34,432 nucleotides of DNA from contig UQKE01000019.1 of the NCBI GenBank assembly GCA_900541555.1, positions 1-34,432 on the forward strand, written 5' to 3'. Both the position numbers and the translations under genes were made by a program. Origin of the DNA: an uncultured Porphyromonadaceae bacterium. Its GTDB lineage: Bacteria > Bacteroidota > Bacteroidia > Bacteroidales > Muribaculaceae. This document shows, piece by piece, positions 16,072 through 24,585 of this stretch. Each line of letters opens with the position of its first letter. Position 1 is the first letter of the stretch. Below the pieces are notes generated by a model, which saw nothing but the letters and a program-made list of their open reading frames with translations, was not told where the DNA came from and did no database searches.

Positions 16072-16620
16072 ATGGGACAGCTTTTTTGCACGAACTGCGG
16101 ACAGAAACTTCCGGAAAATAGCAAGTTTTGTCCTGCATGTGGACAGCGAGTGGAGCAAAGTGCGCCGCAGCAGCCTGCTTTTCAATCATCGGGTTCGTCG
16201 CCGTTGAACGACGGAGGTCCAATTCCTACTGTAATGATCGATGTTTCTCGTCGCTCGGCTTCTTCTTATGGCATATTCGACTATTGGAAACGGTTTTGGG
16301 TGCGTTATGCAGAATTTGAAGGCCGCTCGAGTCGTCCCGAGTTTTGGTGGTCGTTTCTGATGTGCATGATCATGTGTTTTGTCTTTACGCCGCTGATGAT
16401 ATTTGTTCCGGTCATGTATTTCATTTTGTCGCCGTTTGCATTGGCTTTTACAATACCTTATTTGGCAGTCTGTGCCCGCCGTCTTCACGATATAGGAAAG
16501 CCCGGCATGTATTTGTTGCTTTGGCTGGTGCCTTTGGTTGGAGGAATCGTTTTGCTTGTTTGGTTTGCGCAAGAGGGCGAGCCTCGGGCAAATCGATTTG
16601 GCGAAGTGCCTCAATATTAG
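16072..16620 (+). CDS. Zinc-ribbon DUF805 membrane protein
   Basis: A 182-aa protein. Residues 4-23 form a rubredoxin-like zinc ribbon with two CxxC pairs (CTNCGQ and CPACGQ). After a Pro/Ser/Gln-rich linker comes a DUF805 domain (about 63-178): YWKRFWVRYAEFEGRSSRPE at its start, three to four hydrophobic helices, and the family hallmark ARRLHDIGKPG. DUF805 proteins are small inner-membrane proteins of unknown function. The ribbon would lie in the cytoplasm and may bind zinc or a partner protein. Located 73 nt after the permease gene and 33 nt before the dGTPase gene. Confidence 0.88.
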   Translation: MGQLFCTNCGQKLPENSKFCPACGQRVEQSAPQQPAFQSSGSSPLNDGGPIPTVMIDVSRRSASSYGIFDYWKRFWVRYAEFEGRSSRPEFWWSFLMCMIMCFVFTPLMIFVPVMYFILSPFALAFTIPYLAVCARRLHDIGKPGMYLLLWLVPLVGGIVLLVWFAQEGEPRANRFGEVPQY

Positions 16621-16653
16621 TCGGACAATCAAGGCAAATCTGGTAAATTTTAA

Positions 16654-18012
16654 ATGAACGATAGTGCGAATATGGGCCGTTTGGAGAAGATGCAATGGGA
16701 ACGTCTTATTTGCAGCAAACGGCTTGGAATGGAGCGTTATCGAGCCGCGACAGCTCAGTCGCGGAGCGATTTTCAGCGCGATTTTGATCGATTGGTTTTT
16801 TCTTCACCATTCAGGCGGTTGCAGAACAAGACGCAAGTGTTTCCATTGCCGGGGAGCATATTTGTTCACAACCGATTGACTCACAGCCTTGAAGTGTCGA
16901 GTGTCGGGAAGTCGTTGGCAAATGAGGTGTGCAAAGCCTTGTCGCCTCGTTATGCCGGCACGCCGGCATTTGAAAAGTTAAGCCATATTGTGGAAATAGT
17001 CGGGGCAGCTTGTCTCGCTCACGATTTGGGAAATCCTCCTTTTGGCCATTCGGGGGAGCGGACGATAGCTACTTATTTTTCAGAAGGAAACGGGCAAGAG
17101 GTGAGAAATCTTGTATCGAGCGAGGAATGGAACGACTTTGTCAATTTCGATGGAAACGCCAACTCTTTTCGATTGCTTGCCCACCAATTCAGAGGCCGTC
17201 GGGAAGGAGGGTTGGCTATGACTTATTCGTCGTTGGCAGCAATCGTGAAATATCCATACACTTCTACGACTACGCCCAAAACGGGGAAATTCGGCTTTTT
17301 CCGTTCGGAACGGGACTGTTTCCGATTGGTAGCGGAAGAATTGGGCATGATTGAAAAGGCGCCGGATGTTTTTGCGCGCCATCCGTTGGTCTATCTGATG
17401 GAGGCAGCCGACGATATTTGCTATCAAGTCATGGACATAGAGGATGCCCACAAGCTGAAGATTCTTGGCTGCGAAGAAGTGATCCGATTGTTCACCGGCT
17501 TTTTTGCCGATGCTCGCGTGGACCGCATGCGGCAAGTGCTTGAAGCCATCGACGACAACAATGAGAAAGTGGCTTATTTGCGTTCGTGCGTTATCGGCGA
17601 ATTGGTGTCGGAATGCGCCAATGTTTTTGTCGCGCATGAAGATGACATTCTCGAAGGCTGCTTCGATGGATGCTTGATCGATCATATTTCGCAAAGACTC
17701 CGTGTGGGATATGAAAATTGCTCGAAAGTGGCGTGGGCAAAAATCTACAATTCTTCCGATGTCGTGGATATTGAACTTGCCGGAAATAGAAACATAACGT
17801 TTTTGCTTGATCGTCTGCTTGATGCCGTATTGCATCCGGAAAAAAATTATTCGCGGTTGTTGCTGAGCCGCATACCTACGCAGTACGACACGGCGAATGC
17901 GACAATCTATGGGAAAGTGCAATCCGTGCTCGATCATATTTCCGGAATGACCGATGTTTATGCGCTCGACTTGTTCCGCAAATTAAATGGTTTGAGCCTG
18001 CCTGCCGTATAA
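16654..18012 (+). CDS. dgt: Deoxyguanosinetriphosphate triphosphohydrolase-like HD protein
   Basis: A 452-aa cytoplasmic HD-domain hydrolase expected to cleave dNTPs to deoxynucleoside and triphosphate. Metal-binding residues are visible: His77 in NRLTHSLEVSSVG and the His123-Asp124 pair in CLAHDLGNPPFGHSGE. The N-terminal block SDFQRDFDRLVFSSPFRRLQ is the standard dGTPase opening, and YLMEAADDICYQVMDIEDAH carries the third conserved metal-site region. The start could also be the Met at residue 7 (MGRLEKM) or 13 (MQWERLI), since the family usually begins close to the MxWxxL block. Substrate preference (dGTP or any dNTP) is not readable from sequence. Confidence 0.92.
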   Translation: MNDSANMGRLEKMQWERLICSKRLGMERYRAATAQSRSDFQRDFDRLVFSSPFRRLQNKTQVFPLPGSIFVHNRLTHSLEVSSVGKSLANEVCKALSPRYAGTPAFEKLSHIVEIVGAACLAHDLGNPPFGHSGERTIATYFSEGNGQEVRNLVSSEEWNDFVNFDGNANSFRLLAHQFRGRREGGLAMTYSSLAAIVKYPYTSTTTPKTGKFGFFRSERDCFRLVAEELGMIEKAPDVFARHPLVYLMEAADDICYQVMDIEDAHKLKILGCEEVIRLFTGFFADARVDRMRQVLEAIDDNNEKVAYLRSCVIGELVSECANVFVAHEDDILEGCFDGCLIDHISQRLRVGYENCSKVAWAKIYNSSDVVDIELAGNRNITFLLDRLLDAVLHPEKNYSRLLLSRIPTQYDTANATIYGKVQSVLDHISGMTDVYALDLFRKLNGLSLPAV

Positions 18013-18031
18013 TTTCAAATATTTTTTGCTG

Positions 18032-19273
18032 ATGAATAAAAAATACATCATACTTGTTTTATCCTTGATTTTTTGCGCGATTTCGACATATTCGCATACG
18101 CTTGACGATATCCCGAACGTGCATGTTGCCGATCGGACAAAATATGTCTCAAATCCTGATGGCGTCCTTTCTGCTGCGACTGTGGCTCAACTCGACACTT
18201 TGATAGGAGGAATTTGGAAGACGTCGACGGCCGAAGTGGCAGCCGTGGTGGTAGAATCTATTGGCAATAGCGATCCTGACAGTTTCGCAACAGCGCTTTT
18301 CAGAAAATGGGGAATCGGCAAGAAAGATAAAAACAATGGCGTTTTGATTCTTGTCGTGACCGACCAGCGAAAGGCCGTAATACGGTCCGGCTATGGCGCG
18401 GAAGGGGTGTTGCCTGATATCGTGTGCGGGCAAATCATACGCAACGACATGGTGCCACATTTCAAGAATGGCGATTACGATTCCGGAATGCTTGCGGCTG
18501 TCGAGACAATGCATGGCATTTTTACAACGCCGGGGGCTGTGGAAGAACTGAAATCCAAGTATGGCAATGATGTGCGAAAGGGCGACAATTTGTTTTCGGC
18601 ATATTGGCGAATTGCGGCGATTATCGCCGTGGTTATGTTGTTTTTTGCCATTTCCGAAGTCGTGCGTCGGCGCGATCCGTATGCAGCCTACAACCGATTG
18701 TCGCAATTGACGGTTCCATTTGCCGTGGGCGCTTGTCTCACGTTGGGCATGGGGATTCCGGCTTTGTTGTTGATTCTTTGGGGTGCAAAGCATTGCCGAA
18801 ATAAGAAGCGCGTTTGCCCCAATTGCAAGTCTAAGATGCGGAAACTTTCAGAAGAAGAGGACAATCAATACCTGACGCCTGCGCAGGACATGGAGGAAAA
18901 AATCAATTCCGTGGACTACGACGTGTGGGTATGTGATACGTGTGGCGAGGTCGATGTATTCCCGTTTTTCAATAAAAATACGCCTTACAGGGAATGCCCC
19001 GTATGCCATGCAAAAGCAGCCACGCTTGTCGGCGACAGGCTTATTCGCCGTCCTACGGCGTTGAAAGAAGGCGAAGGCATGAAGACCTACAAATGCCGCA
19101 ATTGCGGAAATACGGCCAATGTGCCTTATGTGATACCTGCCGATGATGTGCCGGTGATAGTGCCGTTTATTGGCGGATTCGGTAGCGGCCGTGGCGGAGG
19201 TTTGGGCGGCGGATTTGGTGGCAGTTTCGGCGGCGGTTCGACCGGCGGCGGAGGCGCATCCGGAGGGTGGTAG
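18032..19273 (+). CDS. TPM-domain membrane protein with zinc ribbons
   Basis: A 413-aa protein. A signal peptide (MNKKYIILVLSLIFCAIS) precedes a TPM domain (about 35-160, VSNPDGVLSAATVAQLDTLI, LILVVTDQRKAVIRSGYGAE). TPM domains are extracytoplasmic and linked to photosystem II repair in plants and to membrane stress in bacteria. Two membrane segments follow (about 195-215 and 230-257). The rest, probably cytoplasmic, carries CxxC pairs of at least two zinc ribbons (CPNCKSK, CDTCGE, CPVCHA, CRNCGN) and ends in a Gly/Ser-rich tail finishing GASGGW. The ATG at 18032 is chosen over an in-frame TTG at 18026. It starts 20 nt after the dGTPase gene and 20 nt before mltG. Confidence 0.87.
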   Translation: MNKKYIILVLSLIFCAISTYSHTLDDIPNVHVADRTKYVSNPDGVLSAATVAQLDTLIGGIWKTSTAEVAAVVVESIGNSDPDSFATALFRKWGIGKKDKNNGVLILVVTDQRKAVIRSGYGAEGVLPDIVCGQIIRNDMVPHFKNGDYDSGMLAAVETMHGIFTTPGAVEELKSKYGNDVRKGDNLFSAYWRIAAIIAVVMLFFAISEVVRRRDPYAAYNRLSQLTVPFAVGACLTLGMGIPALLLILWGAKHCRNKKRVCPNCKSKMRKLSEEEDNQYLTPAQDMEEKINSVDYDVWVCDTCGEVDVFPFFNKNTPYRECPVCHAKAATLVGDRLIRRPTALKEGEGMKTYKCRNCGNTANVPYVIPADDVPVIVPFIGGFGSGRGGGLGGGFGGSFGGGSTGGGGASGGW

Positions 19274-19292
19274 AATATAAACGAGAAGAATT

Positions 19293-20342
19293 ATGGCAAA
19301 ACAACGCAAATCAAGAAAAAGAAATAGGCAGAAAATGCTGTTAATTGTTTCGGCAGTTGTCGTTTGTGTTATTTTGGCGGCAACAGCGGGCGTGTTTTAT
19401 TCGTTTCGGACGGCGGTGGCGGAAAAGGACGGAATGCTTTATGTGCGTCCGGGCATGACTGCCGATGCTTTTGCCGATACGCTTGCAGTCCGTTTCGGGG
19501 AAAAATTGTCCGACCATGTGATGCTTCTTTCGAAAATAAAGGATTTGGATTTGTCGCGTCGCGTAGGTGCTTATCAGATAGAAAAAGGCGCTACTTCGAT
19601 AGAAGTTTGGCGGAAAGTATCGACGGGAGCGCAAACGCCTGTGAAATTCACATTCAATAATATGCGGACGGTGGAGGAATTTGCAGAGGCAGCCTCGCAA
19701 GAATTGGCAATGACGAAGGAGGATTTGTTGCCATTGCTTTGCGATTCGGCCAAATGCGCAGAGCGCGGATTCACGCCCCAAACGATTCCGGCGATGTTGA
19801 TTCCCGACACTTATGAAGTGTATTGGTCTGTTTCTCCGTCCGGCTTGTTGGACAAGTTGCAGCAAAGCTATGAACAGTTTTGGAATGCAGCCCGTTTGGA
19901 AAAAGCGCGGAAAATAGGGCTGTCGCCGGTAGAAGTGGCGACATTGGCCTCCATTGTCGATTCGGAAACTGCCAATAATGCCGAAAAGGGTACAATCGCG
20001 CGCCTTTATCTGAACAGGATAGAGCGAGGCATCAAGTTGCAATCCGACCCGACTGTGAAATTTGCTGTCGGCGACAATGGCTTGCGTCGAATTTTGAACA
20101 AGCATTTGGCTGTGGATTCTCCTTACAACACGTATATGTACGAGGGTTTGCCGCCGGGACCGATTCGTTTTCCTGAAAAGCGCACGCTTGAAGCGGTGCT
20201 CGACGCGCCTGAAAACAACTATCTCTACATGTGCGCGAAAGAAGATTTTTCCGGTTCCCATCGGTTTACAGCCAGCTATTCAGAGCATTTGGCAAATGCG
20301 CGCAGGTATCAACAAGAACTGAACAAACGCGGCATACGATGA
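19293..20342 (+). CDS. mltG: Endolytic murein transglycosylase MltG
   Basis: A 349-aa YceG-like protein anchored by one N-terminal membrane segment (15-37) after a basic stretch. MltG cuts nascent peptidoglycan glycan strands on the periplasmic side and sets strand length. A LysM-like region (about 45-115) precedes the catalytic domain. Visible blocks are LIPDTYEVYWSVSP (169-182), LASIVDSET (218-226), LQSDPTVKFAVG (249-260) and YNTYMYEGLPPGPIRFPEK. The conserved acidic cluster usually written IVEKET/IVEEET reads IVDSET here, so only the last Glu (225) is kept. It is last in the run beginning at 14847, and a new promoter follows at 20482. Confidence 0.92.
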   Translation: MAKQRKSRKRNRQKMLLIVSAVVVCVILAATAGVFYSFRTAVAEKDGMLYVRPGMTADAFADTLAVRFGEKLSDHVMLLSKIKDLDLSRRVGAYQIEKGATSIEVWRKVSTGAQTPVKFTFNNMRTVEEFAEAASQELAMTKEDLLPLLCDSAKCAERGFTPQTIPAMLIPDTYEVYWSVSPSGLLDKLQQSYEQFWNAARLEKARKIGLSPVEVATLASIVDSETANNAEKGTIARLYLNRIERGIKLQSDPTVKFAVGDNGLRRILNKHLAVDSPYNTYMYEGLPPGPIRFPEKRTLEAVLDAPENNYLYMCAKEDFSGSHRFTASYSEHLANARRYQQELNKRGIR

Positions 20343-20481
20343 GCGAAATGTTGGTTTAAAATGCTGTTTTTGTTGGAAATATAGGTTTTGTCTGCCACGC
20401 AGGCAGCCGAATTGCAATTTTCTTTGTATGTTTGTATTCATATAAGGCAAGTTGCATTTTGAGATGACAATTTCAAGCAAG

Positions 20482-20513
20482 TTTGATTATTCTCTCAGCT
20501 TGCATTACCTTTG
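20482..20513 (+). promoter_or_regulatory. Bacteroidota-type promoter of the DUF2007 cluster
   Basis: TTTG (20482-20485), 20 nt spacer, TACCTTTG (20506-20513): both halves and the spacing match the sigma-ABfr consensus. It predicts transcription from about 20520 and a leader of about 60 nt before the ATG at 20582. Confidence 0.78.
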
Positions 20514-20581
20514 CATGCAGAGAAAGTTAAAGTTTTGCGGGAAGGTTTGCTTGCGTCAGTTAAATTTTTGAACGACAGAGG

Positions 20582-20845
20582 ATGAAAAAACCGGATGATT
20601 TGGTGACTTTCGCAGTCTTTGAAGATGCCGTTTCCGCCTACATAATCAAAGGGGTGCTTGACACGAATGGCATAGAGTCGGCCGTAGCCGACGAATTGAT
20701 GTCGGTGATTCTTCCTTTGAATATGTCGGTCAACAGGGTTCGTTTGTTGGTTCGCCGTTGCGATTTTGAAGCAGCGCGGCGGATTGTCGCGGAGAATCGC
20801 TCTGAAGATACTGAATTGGATAAAAATGAGGAATATGAAAAATAG
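20582..20845 (+). CDS. DUF2007-family small protein
   Basis: An 87-aa cytoplasmic protein matching the DUF2007 (putative signal-transducing, GlnB-like fold) pattern. It has a short beta strand (LVTFAVFED), a helix with the characteristic I-x-G-x-L-D-x-x-G-I-E (YIIKGVLDTNGIESAVADE), then VNRVRLLVRRCDFEAARRIV. The acidic tail (SEDTELDKNEEYEK) may be disordered. Its 3' end overlaps the start of the barrel gene by 11-20 nt, so translation of the two is probably coupled. Function of the family is unproven. Confidence 0.85.
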   Translation: MKKPDDLVTFAVFEDAVSAYIIKGVLDTNGIESAVADELMSVILPLNMSVNRVRLLVRRCDFEAARRIVAENRSEDTELDKNEEYEK

Positions 20846-22229
20846 TTTGTGCTTGTTGCTTTTTTTGTTTGTAGGAAATTTCTTTGCCACGCTTTCGGCA
20901 GAAGAACTTGTTTTGGAAACCGATTCTTCGCGTGTGCAGCAAAAAGGAGCGCTGGTTGCAGACTCTGTTTCCAAAGCCGACAAGCAGAAAAAATGCGAAA
21001 AATATCCATCGGCAGTCGACAATTCTGCCCGCTTGCTTGCGGTGGCAGACTCTTTGGCAAAAACCGGCGAGCGCGTGCCGCGCGAAGGCATGATGTATTT
21101 GCCGGTAGTCTTTGTGTCTTATGAAACTGTGTCGGCTCCAAAGATTCATGTGAAAGAATGGAAAAGCAAGCCTGCTTTCCAATTGCGTTGCAACGATGCT
21201 TGGTATCGGGAGTTGACGCGTTCGCTCGAATTTGAAAAATACCATTTGATGCAATTGGCGATAAACACGCCGTGGCTGGTTCCCTATAACATAGATATGA
21301 TGCCGGAGCCTCCAAAACAATACGAAATAACGACAGATGTCAAGAAGAACATACTCACGATAAAGGAGCGCAAGATGGAAACAACGGAAGCAACTATTGC
21401 TCCGCCGGAAATAAAGCAGCGGAATTGGCTGCATGCTTTCGATGCCTCTTTGCAGTTCTCTCAATCCTATTTGTCGGAAAACTGGTATCAAGGCGGAACA
21501 AAGAACTTAAATTTGATATCCAACATCAATTATAATCTGAAATTGAATCAGACGTTGCACCCGAAGTTGCTGTATGAACTGAGCGTACAATATAAATTGG
21601 GTGTCAATTCCGCGCCGGAGGACGAATTGCGCGGCTACAACATTAATGAGGACTTGTTCCAGTTGATTACCAAGTTCGGTTTGAAGGCAACGAAAAAGTT
21701 CTATTATAGCATGAATGTGCAATTCAAGACGCAGCTGTTCCAAAACTTTACGACAAACACATGGGATCTTGCCGCTTCGTTCTTGACGCCCGGCGAGCTG
21801 AATGTCGGTATTGGTATGACGTACAGCACGAAAAACGAAAAACGGAGATTCTCATTCGATGCGTCGCTTTCTCCGCTTTCCTACAATATGAAAATCTGCC
21901 GCGCCACGCATAAAATGGATCCCACCACTTATGGCATTGATGCCGGAAAGCATCTGGGACATGAGGTCGGTTCGAGCGGCGAGTGCAAAATCACGTGGAA
22001 TATAACGCGCGACATATCTGTGACTTCCCGTCTGTTTGCATTCTCCAACTATTCTTACGTGCAGGGCGATTGGGAAACGACGATCAATTTCTCGATCAAT
22101 AAATTCTTGTCGACGCAATTCTACGCGCATTTGCGCTACGACGATTCTGCCGCGTGGAATCCCGATTGGCGTTATTGGCAATTTAAGGAAATATTCAGCT
22201 TCGGATTGCAATATAAATTCAGCATCTGA
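20826..22229 (+). CDS. DUF3078 outer-membrane beta-barrel protein
   Basis: A 467-aa exported protein. The signal peptide begins at MKNSLCLLLFLFVGNFFATL; I use the ATG at 20826 but the ATG at 20835 is equally good, and an extension to 20766 is rejected because it precedes the signal. A periplasmic linker (about 25-190) leads to the DUF3078 barrel, starting with FSQSYLSENWYQGG and NINYNLKLNQT. It runs through strands such as LLYELSVQYKLGV, FYYSMNVQFKTQLF and FSFDASLSPLSYNMK, and ends FSFGLQYKFSI with the aromatic outer-membrane signature. The family is, to my knowledge, confined to Bacteroidota and of unknown function. The stop overlaps the next start by one base (TGATG). Confidence 0.87.
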   Translation: MRNMKNSLCLLLFLFVGNFFATLSAEELVLETDSSRVQQKGALVADSVSKADKQKKCEKYPSAVDNSARLLAVADSLAKTGERVPREGMMYLPVVFVSYETVSAPKIHVKEWKSKPAFQLRCNDAWYRELTRSLEFEKYHLMQLAINTPWLVPYNIDMMPEPPKQYEITTDVKKNILTIKERKMETTEATIAPPEIKQRNWLHAFDASLQFSQSYLSENWYQGGTKNLNLISNINYNLKLNQTLHPKLLYELSVQYKLGVNSAPEDELRGYNINEDLFQLITKFGLKATKKFYYSMNVQFKTQLFQNFTTNTWDLAASFLTPGELNVGIGMTYSTKNEKRRFSFDASLSPLSYNMKICRATHKMDPTTYGIDAGKHLGHEVGSSGECKITWNITRDISVTSRLFAFSNYSYVQGDWETTINFSINKFLSTQFYAHLRYDDSAAWNPDWRYWQFKEIFSFGLQYKFSI

Positions 22230-22816
22230 TGCGTTTTGCGGCAAGCATAATATTGTTGGCGGCATTTTTGCTTTTGGGCTTCGACGTTTCGGCGTTTGAA
22301 GTGCCGGAACGTTCGGAGACACTTGCCGGTTACGACAGGGTGTCGGTCGAAAAACGCATGTCGGCACGCCGCCTTGGTGATTTGGAAGGGCTTTGGGTAT
22401 ATCCGGAGGAGCGAATGACATTTGCCGTGGAGCAAATTCCCGACGATGGCGGATTGCCGGTCTATCGAATTGTCGTGACCGATTCGGAAAACGTCGCGAT
22501 CGATTGCGGAAGCGTGGCAGGCTACATGCAGGAATCTGCCGATCCGAAGAAATTGCGTTTGTGGTTTTATTCGTTGGTCGACGCGCGCCATTGCTTGGCA
22601 AAACCTGTGGAATGCGTGGCGACGGTTACAGCCGACGGTGTGATAGCGATACAGCGCCCGAAATTGAAATTTCGCGTTTCAGTCAATCTGACGCGATTTC
22701 TTCCTTCGCTATTCGGAGGACTTCGGATTTATCCGCGAATGGAAAAAGAAAGCATCGAGCCGGGAATGCGGAAAGTGTGGCCGGTTGGCGATGAGGCAGT
22801 GTTTGTGGTGTTTTAA
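22229..22816 (+). CDS. Exported protein of unknown function
   Basis: A 195-aa protein with a signal peptide (MRFAASIILLAAFLLLGFDV). The mature part begins with a segment of the form LEGLWVYPEERMTFAVEQIP, then VYRIVVTDSENV, a conserved-looking Cys pair in AIDCGSV and DARHC, and ends with KVWPVGDEAVFVVF. The composition suggests a small beta-rich periplasmic domain. I recall similar LEG-x-W proteins in Bacteroidales but no named function. Translation is coupled to the DUF3078 barrel gene by the one-base stop/start overlap, so it probably acts with that barrel. Confidence 0.72.
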   Translation: MRFAASIILLAAFLLLGFDVSAFEVPERSETLAGYDRVSVEKRMSARRLGDLEGLWVYPEERMTFAVEQIPDDGGLPVYRIVVTDSENVAIDCGSVAGYMQESADPKKLRLWFYSLVDARHCLAKPVECVATVTADGVIAIQRPKLKFRVSVNLTRFLPSLFGGLRIYPRMEKESIEPGMRKVWPVGDEAVFVVF

Positions 22817-22828
22817 ACGGTTAAAGCA

Positions 22829-23305
22829 ATGAAGGGCATTTTGTTGATTCCGATTTTTGCCGCGATTGGCATTTCGTTTGCCATGTCGAAAACCGACACG
22901 ACGCGTCGGGGATTGACGCCACGGCCTGTCATGGAAGCATTGGAAAGCGTGAGCGATGCCGATTCGGCTGCCTACGCCGATAAAATTGTCGTGTCGGGCT
23001 ATGAAAAGGAATTGAGCGATGCCAACGAATCGTTTTTTGTCACGAACGGGACGCCTTTTCGTATCGCTCGGTTGCGTTTGAAGTTTGTCTACTATTATGC
23101 GGAAAGCGGCGAAATGCTCCATGAGGAGATACGCGATGTGGATTGCGACATTCCTTCCGGAGAGACGCGGCGGCTTTCCGTGCGTTCGTTCGATCGCCAA
23201 CGCTCCATGTACTATGCAGGAGGAAGAGCGCCGCGCCGCGCGGCAACGCCCTATCGTGTGAAATACGAAATCCTATCCTATGATGTCCGCATCGTCGTGC
23301 GCTGA
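22829..23305 (+). CDS. Exported protein of unknown function
   Basis: A 158-aa protein starting with a short hydrophobic signal (MKGILLIPIFAAIGISFAM). The mature part carries VVSGYEKELSDANESFFVTN, an RLRLKFVYYYAESGEMLHEE strand pair and a C-terminal IPSGETRRLSVRSFDRQRSM block followed by YRVKYEIL, consistent with an immunoglobulin-like beta sandwich. I do not recognise a named family. It starts 12 nt after the previous gene and is the last clear member of the cluster from the promoter at 20482. Confidence 0.7.
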   Translation: MKGILLIPIFAAIGISFAMSKTDTTRRGLTPRPVMEALESVSDADSAAYADKIVVSGYEKELSDANESFFVTNGTPFRIARLRLKFVYYYAESGEMLHEEIRDVDCDIPSGETRRLSVRSFDRQRSMYYAGGRAPRRAATPYRVKYEILSYDVRIVVR

Positions 23306-23354
23306 CTCTAATTTTTCCGCTATGCCGGAATATTGTCCCGGCATGCCGGCTTTT

Positions 23355-23465
23355 ATGGATAAAAAACCGATTAAAATCAATAATGCGCTAATTGTTTTCT
23401 TCATAGCAGGTTTTTCCTTAATAGCGATGGGTGCTATTGCTTTGCATTTGAATTTTCAAAGGTAA
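23355..23465 (+). CDS. Possible 36-aa membrane peptide
   Basis: The frame from the ATG at 23355 encodes a basic N terminus (MDKKPIKINN) and a single hydrophobic helix (ALIVFFIAGFSLIAMGAIAL) ending HLNFQR, the layout of a small inner-membrane protein. It lies 49 nt after the preceding gene, behind a 7-bp stem-loop (23322-23328 with 23338-23344). Without conservation data it could be chance; the hydrophobic segment and basic flank are the only support. Confidence 0.4.
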   Translation: MDKKPIKINNALIVFFIAGFSLIAMGAIALHLNFQR

Positions 23466-23522
23466 TAAATGAAGAAACCAAAAGCAAACAAAATACAAAA
23501 AAGTAAAAAATACTTAGCATGT

Positions 23523-24572
23523 TTAGATGTGGAGGAGGTCGCGGTAGATGTCGAGGGCGGCTTCAACGGTGGTTTCCGCAACGGTGCAGCCGGTTTCGAC
23601 TTCGCCGATGTTTCGGAGAAGCGTGAAGTTGCATTCTCCATTTTCGCTTTTTTTGTCGTGGCGCATCAGTTCCAACAGCATCGGATAGTCGTCGCACGAA
23701 ACGGGAAACGTGCCATAGTGCAAGCGCACGAATTCTGCAAGACGGTATAGTTCTTGGCTTGGAAAGCCTTTTTCGGTATGGGAAATGACGGCCTCGACAA
23801 TCAACCCCCATGCCACGGCATAGCCATGCGGTATGGGATGCCCGTCGCGCAGGGCTTTGCTTTCGAAAGCATGTCCGGCGGTGTGTCCGAGATTGAGTGC
23901 GCGGCGCAATCCTTTTTCGAAAGGGTCGGCTTCGACGATGCGGCGCTTGATGCCGACGGATTGTTCAAGCATGTCGAGCAATGCCTGACTGGCAACGCAG
24001 TTGAAATCGAAATCGAGCAAGGGCCGGTAGGCCGTTTCTCCGCTGAGCAGTCCATGTTTCAGCATTTCGGCGTAGCCCGATTTGAGTTCTGTTTCCGGCA
24101 AGGTGTCGAAAAAAGCGGATGAAATGATTACGGTTTCAGCTTCTTTAAAGAGCCCGATTTCGTTTTTCAGTCCGTTGAAATTGACGCCGGTTTTTCCGCC
24201 AACGGCCGCGTCGACTGCGGCAAGCAGGGTGGTCGGGACGTTGAGGAAGCGGATGCCTCGCTTGAACGTGCCGGCGGCGAATCCGCCGAGGTCGGTCACC
24301 ACGCCTCCGCCAATGTTGACCAATGCCGATTTTCTTGTTCCGCCATGTTCCAACGCTTTCCATACGTGTTCTGCGGTGGCAAGCGTTTTGTGTTCGTCGC
24401 CGCAGGGGATGCATATCACTTCGGCGTCGGGGAGCCCCATTCGGTTGAGCACGCAAGCGTTCACGTGCTCGTCGGTTAGGATGAAAACGCGATTGGCGTT
24501 CAGGCGTCCGACGGCTTCGCGGAGCGCGTCGGAAACGTTGTTGGTGAAGATTATTTCTTGCGTGGCGGCCAT
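23523..24572 (-). CDS. aroB: 3-dehydroquinate synthase
   Basis: A 349-aa cytoplasmic enzyme for the second step of the shikimate pathway, converting DAHP to 3-dehydroquinate with NAD+ and a divalent metal. The NAD-binding glycine block NIGGGVVTDLGGFAAGTFKR starts at residue 86, followed by PTTLLAAVDAAVGGKTGVN. Metal ligands by family alignment are Glu169 (SGYAEMLKHG), His230 (LNLGHTAGHAFE) and His249 (PIPHGYAVAWG). The length is close to the usual 350-360 residues. It lies 13 nt after the HAD phosphatase gene and is last of the AsmA-HAD-aroB set. No other aromatic-pathway gene is nearby. Confidence 0.96.
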   Translation of the reverse strand: MAATQEIIFTNNVSDALREAVGRLNANRVFILTDEHVNACVLNRMGLPDAEVICIPCGDEHKTLATAEHVWKALEHGGTRKSALVNIGGGVVTDLGGFAAGTFKRGIRFLNVPTTLLAAVDAAVGGKTGVNFNGLKNEIGLFKEAETVIISSAFFDTLPETELKSGYAEMLKHGLLSGETAYRPLLDFDFNCVASQALLDMLEQSVGIKRRIVEADPFEKGLRRALNLGHTAGHAFESKALRDGHPIPHGYAVAWGLIVEAVISHTEKGFPSQELYRLAEFVRLHYGTFPVSCDDYPMLLELMRHDKKSENGECNFTLLRNIGEVETGCTVAETTVEAALDIYRDLLHI

Positions 24573-24585
24573 TGGGAATGAATTG

